Assembly: GCA_001899305.1 (NCBI GenBank)
Contig: MKWL01000021.1
Coordinates: 317,992 to 381,991 of the forward strand
DNA from: Thiobacillus sp. 0-1251
Lineage (GTDB): Bacteria; Pseudomonadota; Gammaproteobacteria; Burkholderiales; Thiobacillaceae
Length of the DNA: 64,000 nt
Direction: 5' to 3'
Position numbers and translations under genes: made by a program. The notes beneath the pieces are model-generated. The model was not told where the DNA came from and did no database searches. It saw only the letters and a list, made by a program, of their open reading frames with translations. Shown piece by piece: positions 7,145-18,255 of this stretch. The number at the start of each line of letters is the position of its first letter. Positions within the stretch are counted from its first letter, which is position 1.

Positions 7145-9904
7145 ATGAACGTTGAACAATTTGCCCAGGAACTGAAACTGCCGCCCCAACTGTTGCTTGA
7201 ACAGCTGAAGGCGGCGGGCGTCAACAAGAACGATGTAATCGACTCCGTCACGGAAGCGGACAAGGCACACCTGCTCGACTACCTGCGCAAGATGCACGGT
7301 GGCGGCACTGAGACCGGCAAGACCAAGATCACCATCACGCGCAAGCAGACCGGTGAAATCCGCAAGACCGACAGCACCGGCAAGTCGCGCACCATCACAG
7401 TGGAAACGCGCAAGTCGCGCACCTACGTCAAGCGCGATGCCGCCGCGCTGGCAGCTGAAGCCCAGCCGGTCGCCGAGCCGGCCGCCGAAACTCCGCCTGT
7501 TCCGCAGGTCGAGGTGCCGGCCCAGCCTGTGGCGGAGCGCAAGGTCGAAGCCCCTGCCCCCGAGCCGGTCGTTGAAGCCGCGCCGCCTGCGGCCGTCGAG
7601 GCTGAGCCTGTTGCTGCCGAGCCCGCTGCCGCTCCCGAGCCGGTCGCCGAAGCCGTGCCGCCTGCGGTCGCCGAGACCGCTGCAGAGCCCGCACCGGTGG
7701 TGAAGAAAACCACTCGCATCAAGAAGGCCTCGATCCTCAATGAAGCCGAAGTCAAGGCTCGCGAAGAAGAGACGCGCCGCCATCAAGCGCTGCAGGAACG
7801 CCAGGCTGCGGATGCGCGGGCTCGCGCCGAACGCGAAGCCCTGCGCAAGCAGGCCGAAGCCGCACGCGAAGCCGCCAAGCTAGCGGAAGCCCAGAAAGCC
7901 GCTGCGCCTGCCGCCCCCGCCGCACCGACGGAAAAGACGCTGCACAAGCCAGACAAACCCAGCGCAGCCAAAGGCGCCAAGGGCCCGGACAAGAAAGCCG
8001 GCGGTACCTGGAAGGACGAAGCCGCGCGCCGTAAGGGGGGTCTCAAGACCCGCGGCGGCGCTGCGCCTGACGCAGGCTGGCGCGGCCGCAAGGGCAAGTC
8101 CAAGGGTGGCCACGAAGAAACCACCTTCGTTGCACCGACCGAACCGATCGTACGCGAAGTATTGGTGCCCGAAACCATTACCGTCGCCGAACTGGCCCAC
8201 AAGATGTCGGTGAAGGCCGCCGAAGTCATCAAGGCGCTGATGAAACTCGGCAGCATGGTGACGATCAACCAGGTACTCGACCAGGAAACGGCCATCATCG
8301 TCGTCGAGGAAATGGGCCACATTGGCAAGCCGGCCGCGCTCGATACGCCGGAAGCCTTCCTGATCGATACGGGCGAGACGAGCGAGGTGGAAATGCACGC
8401 CCGCCCACCGGTCGTCACGGTGATGGGCCACGTCGACCACGGCAAGACCTCGCTGCTCGACACCATTCGCCGCACTCGCGTGGCGAGCGGTGAAGCCGGC
8501 GGCATCACCCAGCACATCGGCGCCTATCACGTCGAGACCGAGAAAGGCGTCATCACCTTCCTCGACACCCCGGGTCACGAAGCGTTTACGGCGATGCGGG
8601 CGCGCGGCGCGAAGGCGACCGACATCGTGGTGCTGGTCGTCGCCGCCGACGACGGTGTCATGCCGCAGACGATCGAAGCGATCCATCACGCCAAGGCGGC
8701 CAACGTCCCGCTGGTGGTGGCGGTGAACAAGATCGACAAACCCGAGGCCAACCCGGAACGCATCCGCCAGGAACTCGTCGCGCAGGGCGTCACGCCCGAG
8801 GAATGGGGCGGTGACACCCAGTTCGTCGAAGTGTCGGCGAAAGCGAACACCAACATCGACGGCCTGCTCGACGCCATCCTGTTGCAGGCCGAAGTGCTGG
8901 AACTGCAGGCAGCCTCCGATGGTCCCGCCAAAGGTCTCGTCATCGAAGCACGCCTGGACAAGGGCAAGGGCCCGGTCGCCACGCTGCTGGTGCAATCCGG
9001 CACGCTGCGTCGCGGCGACATGGTGCTGGCCGGCCAAGTATTCGGCCGTGTCCGCGCCATGCTGGACGAGGCAGGCAAGACGGTGACCGAAGCCGGTCCG
9101 TCGATCCCGGTGGAAATCCAGGGTCTGTCCGATGTGCCGCAGGCTGGCGAGGACATGATGGTGCTGCCGGACGAACGCAAGGCGCGCGAAATCGCGCTGT
9201 TCCGTCAGGGCAAGTTCCGCGACGTGCAACTGGCGAAAAAGCAGGCCGCCAAGCTGGAATCGATGTTCGAACAGATGGGCCAGGGCGAAGTGCAGCATCT
9301 GCCCATCATTCTCAAGTCCGACACCCAAGGTTCCTACGAGGGCCTGGCGCATGCGCTGGGCAAGCTGTCGACCGACGAGGTCAAGGTCAACATCATCCAC
9401 AGCGGCGTCGGCGCCATCACCGAATCCGACGTCAACCTGGCGCTCGCCTCCAAGGCGGTGCTGATTGGCTTCAACGTGCGCGCCGATGCAACGGCACGCA
9501 AGCTGGCCGAATCCAGCGGCGTGGACATCCGCTACTACAACATCATCTATGAAGCCGTGGATGAGGTGAAGGCTGCGCTGTCCGGCATGCTGGCGCCCGA
9601 GAAGAAGGAATCGGTCATCGGCACGGTGGAAGTCCGCCAGGTATTCGTCATCTCCAAGGTCGGCACCATTGCCGGCTGTTATGTGACGGATGGCATGATC
9701 AAGCGCAACGCCGGCGTGCGCGTGCTGCGCAACAACGTCGTGATCCACCAGGGCGAACTCGATTCGCTCAAGCGCTTCAAGGACGACGTCAAGGAAGTCA
9801 AGGCCAACTTCGAATGCGGCCTCTCGCTGAAGAACTTCAACGACATCCAGGAAGGCGACATCCTCGAAGTGTTTGAAGTGGTGGAAGTGGCGCGCTCGCT
9901 GTAA
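7145..9904 (+). CDS. infB: Translation initiation factor IF-2
   Basis: A 919-aa GTPase that places fMet-tRNA on the 30S subunit and promotes subunit joining. Residues 1-50 form an IF2_N domain ([20 protein letters not shown]). A long Ala/Pro/Glu and Lys/Arg-rich linker (about 90-330) follows, then a second IF2_N domain. The G domain has GHVDHGKTS near 428, DTPGHE near 473 and NKID near 527; beta-barrel domains and the C-terminal fMet-tRNA-binding domain complete it. The low-complexity linker is normal for the family. An imperfect inverted repeat separates it from rbfA. Confidence 0.97.
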   Translation: MNVEQFAQELKLPPQLLLEQLKAAGVNKNDVIDSVTEADKAHLLDYLRKMHGGGTETGKTKITITRKQTGEIRKTDSTGKSRTITVETRKSRTYVKRDAAALAAEAQPVAEPAAETPPVPQVEVPAQPVAERKVEAPAPEPVVEAAPPAAVEAEPVAAEPAAAPEPVAEAVPPAVAETAAEPAPVVKKTTRIKKASILNEAEVKAREEETRRHQALQERQAADARARAEREALRKQAEAAREAAKLAEAQKAAAPAAPAAPTEKTLHKPDKPSAAKGAKGPDKKAGGTWKDEAARRKGGLKTRGGAAPDAGWRGRKGKSKGGHEETTFVAPTEPIVREVLVPETITVAELAHKMSVKAAEVIKALMKLGSMVTINQVLDQETAIIVVEEMGHIGKPAALDTPEAFLIDTGETSEVEMHARPPVVTVMGHVDHGKTSLLDTIRRTRVASGEAGGITQHIGAYHVETEKGVITFLDTPGHEAFTAMRARGAKATDIVVLVVAADDGVMPQTIEAIHHAKAANVPLVVAVNKIDKPEANPERIRQELVAQGVTPEEWGGDTQFVEVSAKANTNIDGLLDAILLQAEVLELQAASDGPAKGLVIEARLDKGKGPVATLLVQSGTLRRGDMVLAGQVFGRVRAMLDEAGKTVTEAGPSIPVEIQGLSDVPQAGEDMMVLPDERKAREIALFRQGKFRDVQLAKKQAAKLESMFEQMGQGEVQHLPIILKSDTQGSYEGLAHALGKLSTDEVKVNIIHSGVGAITESDVNLALASKAVLIGFNVRADATARKLAESSGVDIRYYNIIYEAVDEVKAALSGMLAPEKKESVIGTVEVRQVFVISKVGTIAGCYVTDGMIKRNAGVRVLRNNVVIHQGELDSLKRFKDDVKEVKANFECGLSLKNFNDIQEGDILEVFEVVEVARSL

Positions 9905-9910
9905 TGCAAT

Positions 9911-9980
9911 GGTGAGGGGTGAAGGGTGAGACATTAGGCGCTCACTCCATTCCTCACCCCTTACCCCTCACTCCTACCCC
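9911..9980. repeat. Heptamer-rich inverted repeat between infB and rbfA
   Basis: The left arm (9911-9930) is built of GGGGTGA/GAGGGGT-like 7-mers and the right arm (about 9952-9976) is its near complement (2 mismatches over 19 bp). It can form a stem of about 19 bp with a loop of about 20 nt, without a T tract, so it is not a standard terminator. Confidence 0.5.
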
Positions 9981-9985
9981 TATTT

Positions 9986-10360
9986 ATGCCGAAGGACTTT
10001 CCCAGAGCACGCCGCGTCGCCGACCAGATCCAGCGCGAACTGCCGGAATTGATCCGGCAGGAAGTGAAGGATCCGCGCGTCGGCATGCTGACCATCACCG
10101 AGGTGGAGGTCAACCGCGACATGGAGTTCGCCAAGGTCTACTTCACCACGCTGGGCGGCCAGGCCGAGCATGACGCCTGCCTGCAGGGCCTGCAGCGCGC
10201 CAGCGGCTTCCTGCGGTCGCAGCTGTCGCACCGCATGCAGCTGCGCGTGGTGCCCAAGCTGACCTTCGTCTACGACCGTTCGGTCGAACGCGGCATCGAA
10301 CTCACCCAACTGATCGAATCGGCCGTCGCCGAAGACGCCAAACACCCGAAAGACGAGTGA
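9986..10360 (+). CDS. rbfA: Ribosome-binding factor A
   Basis: A 124-aa KH-fold protein that binds the 30S subunit near helix 1 of 16S rRNA during late maturation and helps cold adaptation. The family signature is clear: RRVADQIQRELPELIRQEVKDP, then VEVNRDMEFAKVYFTTLG and the SQLSHRMQLRVVPKLTFVYD strand. Length is typical. It overlaps truB by 4 nt (GTGA), implying coupled translation. Confidence 0.95.
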   Translation: MPKDFPRARRVADQIQRELPELIRQEVKDPRVGMLTITEVEVNRDMEFAKVYFTTLGGQAEHDACLQGLQRASGFLRSQLSHRMQLRVVPKLTFVYDRSVERGIELTQLIESAVAEDAKHPKDE

Positions 10361-11253
10361 AACCCGCCCGCCAGATCGTCGATGGCGTGCTGCTGCTGAA
10401 CAAGCCGGTCGGCATTACCTCCAACGCCGCGCTGCAAAAAGCCAAGTGGCTGCTCAACGCCAAAAAGGCGGGGCACACCGGTACCCTCGACCCCTTCGCC
10501 GACGGTCTGCTGCCGCTGTGTTTCGGTGAAGCCACCAAGTTTTCCGCCTACCTGCTCGACGCCGACAAGCGCTATCGCGCCGTGCTGCAACTCGGCGTCA
10601 CCACCGCGACCGGCGATCCGGAAGGCGAGGTGCTCGACACGCGTGAGGTGGCGGTCGGCTGCGACGACATTGCCGCAGTGCTGCCGCGCTTCCTGGGCGA
10701 GATCGAGCAGATCCCGCCCATGCACTCGGCGCTCAAGCATCAGGGGCGCCCGCTTTACGAATATGCGCGCGCCGGGATCGAAATCGAACGCCCGCCGCGC
10801 AAGGTCACGATCCGCGCGCTGGAGATGGTCGAATGCGCCCCGCCGCGCGTGGTGCTGGATGTGCAATGCACGGCGGGCACCTATATCCGTACCCTGGCGC
10901 AGGATATCGGCGCCGCATTGGGATGCGGCGCCCACCTCACCGCGCTGACGCGCACCGCAGCCGGCGGGTTCAGCCTGGATCAGGCCCACGCGCTGGCCGG
11001 TCTGGACGCGCTCGACGCCGGCCAGCGTGCCGCCCTCCTGCAGCCCGCAGACTGTCTCGTGGCCCATCTGCCGGCCTTGCAACTTGACGAAGCCGAGACC
11101 ACGGCCGTGTGCCAGGGACGCAGCATTGCGCATTCCACCCCGCACGCCGGGCTGGTGCGCCTCTATACGCCTGCAAACCGCTTTCTCGGCCTGGCCCAGG
11201 CTGACGCCGGCCAGCTGGTCCCCCGCCGCCTGATCGCCACCCAACAGACTTGA
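10357..11253 (+). CDS. truB: tRNA pseudouridine(55) synthase
   Basis: A 298-aa enzyme isomerising U55 to pseudouridine in the T loop of tRNAs. The catalytic Asp is D45 in GHTGTLDPFADGLL, with the usual LLLNKPVGITSN start and the PUA-like C-terminal extension (about 230-298). The start codon is GTG, overlapping the rbfA stop (GTGA). Its order between rbfA and rpsO is conserved in proteobacteria. Confidence 0.95.
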   Translation: MKPARQIVDGVLLLNKPVGITSNAALQKAKWLLNAKKAGHTGTLDPFADGLLPLCFGEATKFSAYLLDADKRYRAVLQLGVTTATGDPEGEVLDTREVAVGCDDIAAVLPRFLGEIEQIPPMHSALKHQGRPLYEYARAGIEIERPPRKVTIRALEMVECAPPRVVLDVQCTAGTYIRTLAQDIGAALGCGAHLTALTRTAAGGFSLDQAHALAGLDALDAGQRAALLQPADCLVAHLPALQLDEAETTAVCQGRSIAHSTPHAGLVRLYTPANRFLGLAQADAGQLVPRRLIATQQT

Positions 11254-11343
11254 GTTGCACGCCTCTTTCCACGTAAAATACGCGGTTTCCCCCCGAACGT
11301 GTCCCGCTCAGCCGCAGGCCACGCGATTTCAAAGGAGTACACC

Positions 11344-11613
11344 ATGGCTGTGAATACCGCGCAAAAAGCGCAAATCGTCCAGGATTACCAACGCGCCGCC
11401 GCCGACACCGGCTCACCCGAAGTGCAGGTTGCCCTGCTGACGGCTCGCATCAACGACCTGACCGGCCATTTCAAGGCCAACATCAAGGATCACCACTCGC
11501 GTCGTGGTCTGCTGAAGATGGTGAGCCGCCGCCGCAAGCTGCTCGACTACCTGAAGCGCACCAACCTCGAAGGCTACAAGACCCTGATCGATCGCCTCGG
11601 TCTGCGCAAGTAA
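11344..11613 (+). CDS. rpsO: 30S ribosomal protein S15
   Basis: An 89-aa S15, a primary binder of the central domain of 16S rRNA. The helical protein carries the conserved [16 protein letters not shown] and the [20 protein letters not shown] loop that contacts rRNA. Start: ATG behind AAAGGAG. A possible promoter (TTGAGT 11250-11255, 18 bp, TAAAAT 11274-11279) lies upstream. In E. coli S15 represses its own translation by binding its leader; the short leader here might allow that, which I cannot test. Confidence 0.96.
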   Translation: MAVNTAQKAQIVQDYQRAAADTGSPEVQVALLTARINDLTGHFKANIKDHHSRRGLLKMVSRRRKLLDYLKRTNLEGYKTLIDRLGLRK

Positions 11614-11708
11614 TCCCTGCAGAGCCACTGTGATGATCCGGCACCCTGCTGCACCGGCGCTGTCTGTATCAGAGCTGTGGATGGGGCGTATTGCCCCCTG
11701 AATTTCGC

Positions 11709-11734
11709 ACGCCCCGCTTCTGCGGGGCGTTTTT
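11709..11734 (+). terminator. Terminator between rpsO and pnp
   Basis: ACGCCCCGC and GCGGGGCGT form a perfect 9-bp stem around TTCT, followed by TTTT. It resembles the partial terminator found between rpsO and pnp in enterics, which lets some transcripts read into pnp. Confidence 0.75.
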
Positions 11735-11752
11735 GCTTTGAAAGGAACTCGT

Positions 11753-13876
<2,124 letters not shown>

Positions 13877-13898
13877 CCACGCTGTTTGTCGCCACAGA

Positions 13899-13926
13899 AA
13901 GCCGCGCTCAAGGGCGCGGTTTTTTT
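13899..13926 (+). terminator. Terminator after pnp
   Basis: CCGCGC pairs with GCGCGG, flanked by AA/TT extensions, followed by seven T. It ends pnp and overlaps the 3' end of the convergent sensor kinase gene; the A run on its left arm may let it act in both directions. Confidence 0.75.
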
Positions 13927-15319
13927 ATGCCTGTGCGGGTGCCGCAGGAAACAGGACGTTCACGACCAGACCCACACCCTCTGCCCCTGTTCCCAGGCTC
14001 ACCTGTGCGCCATGCAAATGGGCGATTCGCTGGACGATGGTCAGGCCGAGTCCGGCACCCTCCACGCTGCCCGACAGCCGATGGAATGGCGAAAAGGCTG
14101 CGGCACGCTGCGACTCCGGGATACCCGGCCCGTTGTCCGCCACCTGCCAGATCACGCCCTGTTCGGAACGCCGGACCGTCAGCATGATGCGCGTGCCGCC
14201 ATACCGCAAGGCATTGTCGATCAGGTTCGCGAGCATTTCCCGCAGCAATTGCGCATCGCCCATCACCCAGGCCTCGCTGTCCTTCATGTCGAAACCAATC
14301 TCCACCCCGCTGGCCAAGGCCCGCGGAACCCACTCCCGCGCAACTTCCCGCACCACGTCCACGCCATCCAGCCGGTTCAGGCGCAAGGTGTTTTCCGCCG
14401 CATCGACACGCGCCAGAATGAGCAGCTTCTGCACCAGATCGCCCATGGTCCGGGTCGACTGGGCAATACGCGACAACGCATGCTGGGCATCCTCGTGTCG
14501 CGCGCCGGCCAGCGCTGCCTCGGCTTGCGCGCGGATGCCCGCGATCGGCGTGCGGAGCTGATGCGCGGCGTCCGCGACGAAACGCGATTGCGACTCCACC
14601 GCTTCGGACAGGCGCTGCAGCAGCGAATTGATTTCATCCAGAAACGGGCGCAGCTCGGCGGGGGTCTCTCCCAGAGGAACCGGGCTCAGATCGAACGCCT
14701 GCCGCGCCGACAGCCGGTCGCGCAGCCGGCTCAGCGGCTCGAGCCCCTTCCGCACGCCATAGGCGATGGCGATCGCCGCAGTCAGGGTCATCAGCAGCAT
14801 CGGAATCACGATCGCCAGCGTGGCACGTTCGGCCATGGCCGAACGGTGCGACAGCGTCTCGCCCACCTGGACCAGGGCGGTCCCACGCGCACTCGTGCCT
14901 TTGAGCGAAAGTCCAAAAGCAGCCACCCTGACCTTCTCGCCGTCCTTGATGCCGTCATAGACGACCAACTGGCCCGGCCGGATATCCTGATGGTCAGGAA
15001 GCCGCGGCATATCCTGCTCGCCGTCGATGACACGTCCGGCCGGATTGGTAATGCTGTGGAACAGCAAATCCTCCTGGTCGAACACCAGCAATTCGCGCGC
15101 GGCAACCGGCAGGTCCACCTGCACCTGCCCCTGCATGACCTCGACCCGATCGGCCAGCGCGAACGTACGCCGGATCAGCGATCGGTCAAACGCCGCATTG
15201 ATGAAGTACTGGCTGGAGAAATAGGCGATCACCCACAACAGAATGAACAGCGGCAGCATCATCGACAGCATGCGGACGATCAACTGCCGCCGCAGGCTTG
15301 TCTGGCCTTCCCCGTTCAA
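13925..15319 (-). CDS. Sensor histidine kinase, TctE-like
   Basis: A 464-aa inner-membrane kinase. A first membrane helix (about 13-35) and a second (about 167-190) bracket a periplasmic sensor region like the 2CSK_N domain of TctE. A HAMP-like linker, the H box FVADAAHQLRTP with phospho-acceptor H253, the N box MLANLIDNALRYGG and the G boxes DNGPGIP and GAGLGLTIV follow. The TTG start overlaps the stop of the response regulator gene (TTGA), so the two are translationally coupled. The signal is unknown; TctE itself responds to tricarboxylates, but no Tct transporter is present. The divergent small Lys/His-rich protein gene is the likely nearby target. Confidence 0.9.
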   Translation of the reverse strand: MNGEGQTSLRRQLIVRMLSMMLPLFILLWVIAYFSSQYFINAAFDRSLIRRTFALADRVEVMQGQVQVDLPVAARELLVFDQEDLLFHSITNPAGRVIDGEQDMPRLPDHQDIRPGQLVVYDGIKDGEKVRVAAFGLSLKGTSARGTALVQVGETLSHRSAMAERATLAIVIPMLLMTLTAAIAIAYGVRKGLEPLSRLRDRLSARQAFDLSPVPLGETPAELRPFLDEINSLLQRLSEAVESQSRFVADAAHQLRTPIAGIRAQAEAALAGARHEDAQHALSRIAQSTRTMGDLVQKLLILARVDAAENTLRLNRLDGVDVVREVAREWVPRALASGVEIGFDMKDSEAWVMGDAQLLREMLANLIDNALRYGGTRIMLTVRRSEQGVIWQVADNGPGIPESQRAAAFSPFHRLSGSVEGAGLGLTIVQRIAHLHGAQVSLGTGAEGVGLVVNVLFPAAPAQA

Positions 15320-15984
15320 CGCTCGGCTTCCAGCAGATAGCCCAGGCCGCGCAGTGTGCGTATCACCACGCCGGAACCCTCGAGTTTGCGGCGCAGGCGA
15401 TGGATATAGACTTCCACCGCGTTGTCGCCTACGCCGTCATCCCATCCCGTCAGACGATCCGCGATCGCCTCCTTGGCCGTCACACGCCCGGCATGGCTGA
15501 GCAGAATTTCGAGCACCTCCACCTCGCGAGCCGACAACACCAACGGCGTCTCGTCGACGCTGGCCTGCCGCTTCACGCTGTCGAAACAGAAGCGGCCCAT
15601 GCGAATCTGGGTATCGGCCACGCCATGCGCCCGCCGCAACAAGGCGCGCAGCCGCGCCAGCAATTCATCCAGCGCAAACGGTTTCAGCAGATAATCGTCC
15701 GCGCCCGCATCGAGACCGCGCACGCGATCCTCCACCGTATCGCGTGCGGTGAGGACCATCACCGGCAGGGTTGCGCCGCGTTTGCGCGCATTGCGCAACA
15801 CCTCCAGGCCTTCCCGTCGCGGCAGCCCCAGATCGAGCAGCATGGCGTCGTAGGCATAGGTCTTCAGCGCGGTCTCGGCCTGCACCCCATCGCGGCTCCA
15901 ATCAACCGCGAAGCCTGCCTGCCGGACCGCCAGCATGACGGCCTCACCCAGGGTCGGATCATCTTCCACGAGCAGGATCTTCAT
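15316..15984 (-). CDS. OmpR-family response regulator, TctD-like
   Basis: A 222-aa response regulator. The receiver domain has acidic pocket E7-D8-D9, phospho-acceptor D51 (MLLDLGLP), T79 and K101 (LLKPF). The winged-helix domain (about 125-220) shows the OmpR pattern DNAVEVYIHRLRRKLEG and IRTLRGLGYLL. The preferred start is MKILLVEDD; six upstream codons in frame are probably not used. It is the first gene of the two-gene operon with the kinase and diverges from the exported small protein gene. The direct-repeat site between them is a plausible binding site for autoregulation. Confidence 0.92.
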   Translation of the reverse strand: MKILLVEDDPTLGEAVMLAVRQAGFAVDWSRDGVQAETALKTYAYDAMLLDLGLPRREGLEVLRNARKRGATLPVMVLTARDTVEDRVRGLDAGADDYLLKPFALDELLARLRALLRRAHGVADTQIRMGRFCFDSVKRQASVDETPLVLSAREVEVLEILLSHAGRVTAKEAIADRLTGWDDGVGDNAVEVYIHRLRRKLEGSGVVIRTLRGLGYLLEAER

Positions 15985-16061
15985 GCTTGAAGTCTGACAC
16001 AAACTCAGGCCATCCGGCCTTCAGTCCATCGCGAATAACAATGTTCTCATCGGGCGAATTC

Positions 16062-16077
16062 GTAAGGTTCATGTAAG
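16062..16077. promoter_or_regulatory. Tandem GTAAG response-regulator site
   Basis: GTAAG occurs at 16062-16066 and again at 16073-16077, exactly 11 bp apart, one helical turn, as OmpR-family dimers bind. A possible -10 CATAGT (16088-16093) lies 10 bp downstream with no good -35, the arrangement of an activator-dependent promoter facing the small exported protein gene. Confidence 0.5.
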
Positions 16078-16154
16078 TATCGCACCGCATAGTGCCCTCC
16101 ATGCAGTCGCAATCAGTGGCCGCATATCTTTCACTTGATCATATGGAGAAACTC

Positions 16155-16388
16155 ATGAACAAACTGCTGTCTTCCCTGGTTGCCGCTACGATTGCCGGCG
16201 CTTTCAGCCTGTCCGCCATGGCTGCCGATGCAGCACCCGCCGCACCTGCTGGCGCCACCGCCGCAGAAAAGCCCGCTGCCGCGCCCAAGGCCAAGAAGCA
16301 CGTCAAGAAGCATGTCAAGAAGCACGCTGCCAAAAAAGCTGAAGAGAAAAAGTCTGACGCTGCCGCTCCGGCCGAGTCCGCGAAGTAA
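16155..16388 (+). CDS. Small exported Ala/Lys/His-rich protein, Asr-like
   Basis: A 77-aa protein with a clear signal peptide (MNKLLSSLVAATIAGAFSLS, then AMA-ADAAP) and a low-complexity mature part rich in Ala, Pro, Lys and His. A tandem repeat of about 12 bp encodes KKHV-KKHV-KKHAAKK. Composition and size resemble enterobacterial acid-shock protein Asr, an RstBA-controlled periplasmic protein, but this is similarity of style, not shown homology. A basic His/Lys periplasmic protein could buffer protons or bind metal or envelope polyanions. It diverges from the TctD/TctE-like operon with the GTAAG repeats between, so it is the best candidate target. Start: ATG after GGAGAAACTC; two in-frame upstream ATGs are less likely. 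Confidence 0.75.
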   Translation: MNKLLSSLVAATIAGAFSLSAMAADAAPAAPAGATAAEKPAAAPKAKKHVKKHVKKHAAKKAEEKKSDAAAPAESAK

Positions 16389-16401
16389 TTCTTCAAGGGC
16401 A

Positions 16402-16433
16402 CAAAAAACCGCGCTCTCGGGCGCGGTTTTTTT
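16402..16433. terminator. Bidirectional terminator
   Basis: ACCGCGC and GCGCGGT form a stem flanked by six A on the left and seven T on the right, so it can stop both the small exported protein transcript and the convergent minus-strand gene, whose stop codon lies in the T run. Confidence 0.8.
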
Positions 16434-16875
16434 ATACCGTACTGGCGAGAAACGATTGCCACCAGCGTTTGCGCTGGCCGGTCACCACCCCGTGCATCTC
16501 GAGTTCACGCGGCGGCGTGCGGCTCATCAGCCAGCCTGGAAGGATCGATGACTTGGTTGAGCTCGACCCGCACGAACTGCCGAGATGGTTGGGGTCATAG
16601 ATCTTGATGAAGTTGGGCGCATCCAGGTTGTCCGCATACACAATCGCGCAGTAATCCTCGTGATGCTCGCGCCGCAGCAATTCATCCAGTTCGCGCATGA
16701 ACTGCTGTACCTTGTCGGCGGCAGCCGGCTCCGCAGGGACATCCTGCCCCACCGCATAGAGATACCAGCCCGCTCCGGTGTCCACCTTTTGCCAGAACGA
16801 CGTCAACTGGTCCCAGCGCATCACACTGTACAGCAGCCCGTTGTAATAACGGTCGAATTCGTCGAGGTCTGCCAT
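16432..16875 (-). CDS. Conserved-looking hypothetical protein
   Basis: A 147-aa soluble protein I do not recognise. No signal peptide or membrane helix is evident. The N-terminal two thirds looks like a compact domain rich in aromatic residues (FDRYYNGLLYSVMRWDQLTS, GAGWYLYAVG, HHEDYCAIVYADNLD, FIKIYDP); the last 40 residues are basic and Trp-rich. It lies about 105 bp downstream of dksA on the same strand and may be cotranscribed, separated by an imperfect hairpin around 16935-16966. Confidence 0.7.
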   Translation of the reverse strand: MADLDEFDRYYNGLLYSVMRWDQLTSFWQKVDTGAGWYLYAVGQDVPAEPAAADKVQQFMRELDELLRREHHEDYCAIVYADNLDAPNFIKIYDPNHLGSSCGSSSTKSSILPGWLMSRTPPRELEMHGVVTGQRKRWWQSFLASTV

Positions 16876-16980
16876 GGCTCTCTCCGCAGCGAGTCTGGTG
16901 GGGCGACGGGACGCCGCCGGTTTATTCTGCTACACGCCAGGCGCCCTGAACAGGCGACCTGGCGCTACTTCTTCTTGTTG

Positions 16981-17400
16981 TTATTTGGCGACCTGGCGCT
17001 CGCGGATTTCCTCGAGCGTCTTGCAGTCGATGCACAGCGTCGCCGTCGGGCGTGCCTGCAGGCGCTCCAGCCCGATTTCGACCCCGCAGGATTCACAGTA
17101 GCCGTAATCCCCGGCGTCGATCTTGGCGATGGTCTCGTTGATTTTCTTGATCAGCTTGCGCTCCCGGTCACGATTGCGCAGTTCCAGCGCCATGTCGGAC
17201 TCCTGAGTGGCGCGATCATTGGGGTCGGCGAAAACCGTCTGCTCGTCCTGCATGGAATGCAGGGTGGTATCGATATCCTGCGACAGTTCGGCTTTCCAGG
17301 CTTCGAGCATTTTGCGAAAATGCGCGAGCTGTTTCGCGTTCATGTATTCTTCGCCCTTCTTGGCCTTGTAAGGCTCGAAGCGCATCAAAGTTTCAGCCAT
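16981..17400 (-). CDS. dksA: RNA polymerase-binding factor DksA
   Basis: A 139-aa DksA, which enters the RNAP secondary channel and works with ppGpp to reset rRNA and amino acid gene transcription. The coiled-coil tip Asp pair is present in [10 protein letters not shown], the coiled coil flanks it, and the C-terminal zinc finger has CESC and CIDC. The start [20 protein letters not shown] matches the usual E. coli-type length; an upstream in-frame ATG at 17451 would add 17 unusual residues. It diverges from the CbbY-like gene. A 14-bp piece of its 3' end (16987-17000) is repeated at 16953-16966. Confidence 0.95.
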   Translation of the reverse strand: MAETLMRFEPYKAKKGEEYMNAKQLAHFRKMLEAWKAELSQDIDTTLHSMQDEQTVFADPNDRATQESDMALELRNRDRERKLIKKINETIAKIDAGDYGYCESCGVEIGLERLQARPTATLCIDCKTLEEIRERQVAK

Positions 17401-17490
17401 CTCGTTCTCTGTTCTCTTTGAAAATTTCGGTCTAATCCGGGCCAAGCCCAACCTGCTTTAATATCAGAATCGCTTACGCGCCGCAACCAT

Positions 17491-18249
17491 ATGACACTAC
17501 ACGCCCTACTCTTCGACGTGGACGGCACGCTTGCCGACACCGAACGCGACGGCCACCGGCCCGCCTTCAACCAGGCCTTTGCCGACGCCGGTCTCGACTG
17601 GCACTGGGACGTCGCGCTCTACGGCAAACTGCTTGCCGTCACCGGCGGCAAGGAGCGGATGAAGCACTATATCGACCACTTCCGGCCGGACTATAGGAAG
17701 CCGGACAATTTCGACGAACTGGTGGCCGAACTGCACAAGGCCAAGACCCGAATTTACAGTGCGCTGGCCGCGCAAGGCGGCATTCCCATGCGCCCCGGGG
17801 TCAAGCGCCTGCTGGTCGAGGCGCGTGCCGCCGGCCTGCGCCTGGCGATCGCCACCACCACGACGCCGGAAAACGTCACCGTACTGCTGGAACATAGCCT
17901 GGGCGCCGGCACCCAGGACTGGTTCGAAGTGATCGCGGCGGGCGACATCGTGCCGGCGAAGAAACCCGCGCCCGACATCTATCACTACGCGCTGGAGAAA
18001 ATGGGCCTTGCCGCCGCCGACTGCCTGGCGTTCGAGGATTCGGAGAATGGCCTGCGCGCGAGCCTGGGCGCCGGCCTGAAAACGCTAGTGACGGTCAACG
18101 ACTACACGCTGGATCACGATTTCACCGGCGCGGCCGTCGTGCTCTCCGATCTCGGCGAACCCGGTGCGCCAAACCAGCGACTCGCCGGGGCCGAACTCAG
18201 CCAGCCGTTCGTCGATGTGGCGTATTTAAGGGCACTACACCAGGGCTAA
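17491..18249 (+). CDS. cbbY: HAD-family phosphatase, CbbY type
   Basis: A 252-aa haloacid dehalogenase phosphatase. The catalytic motif is FDVDGTLADTERDGHR (nucleophile D9, acid/base D11); motif II lies in IATTTTPENV, the motif III Lys in PAKKPAPDIY and motif IV is FEDSENG. The DTERDGHR extension and cap match CbbY, which removes the Rubisco inhibitor xylulose-1,5-bisphosphate in autotrophs. That suggests a Calvin cycle host, but no Rubisco genes are in view, so the substrate is inferred. It diverges from dksA. Confidence 0.85.
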   Translation: MTLHALLFDVDGTLADTERDGHRPAFNQAFADAGLDWHWDVALYGKLLAVTGGKERMKHYIDHFRPDYRKPDNFDELVAELHKAKTRIYSALAAQGGIPMRPGVKRLLVEARAAGLRLAIATTTTPENVTVLLEHSLGAGTQDWFEVIAAGDIVPAKKPAPDIYHYALEKMGLAAADCLAFEDSENGLRASLGAGLKTLVTVNDYTLDHDFTGAAVVLSDLGEPGAPNQRLAGAELSQPFVDVAYLRALHQG

Positions 18250-18255
18250 TCCCCT

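Noticed and set aside
7880-9934. Long minus-strand frame opposite infB
   Set aside because: Shadow of IF-2; composition is His/Asp/Arg-rich from complementary codons and it crosses the intergenic repeat.
16953-17000. 14-bp direct repeat at the dksA 3' end as a mobile element scar
   Set aside because: A single short duplication (16953-16966 and 16987-17000) that fits replication slippage; nothing else supports mobility.
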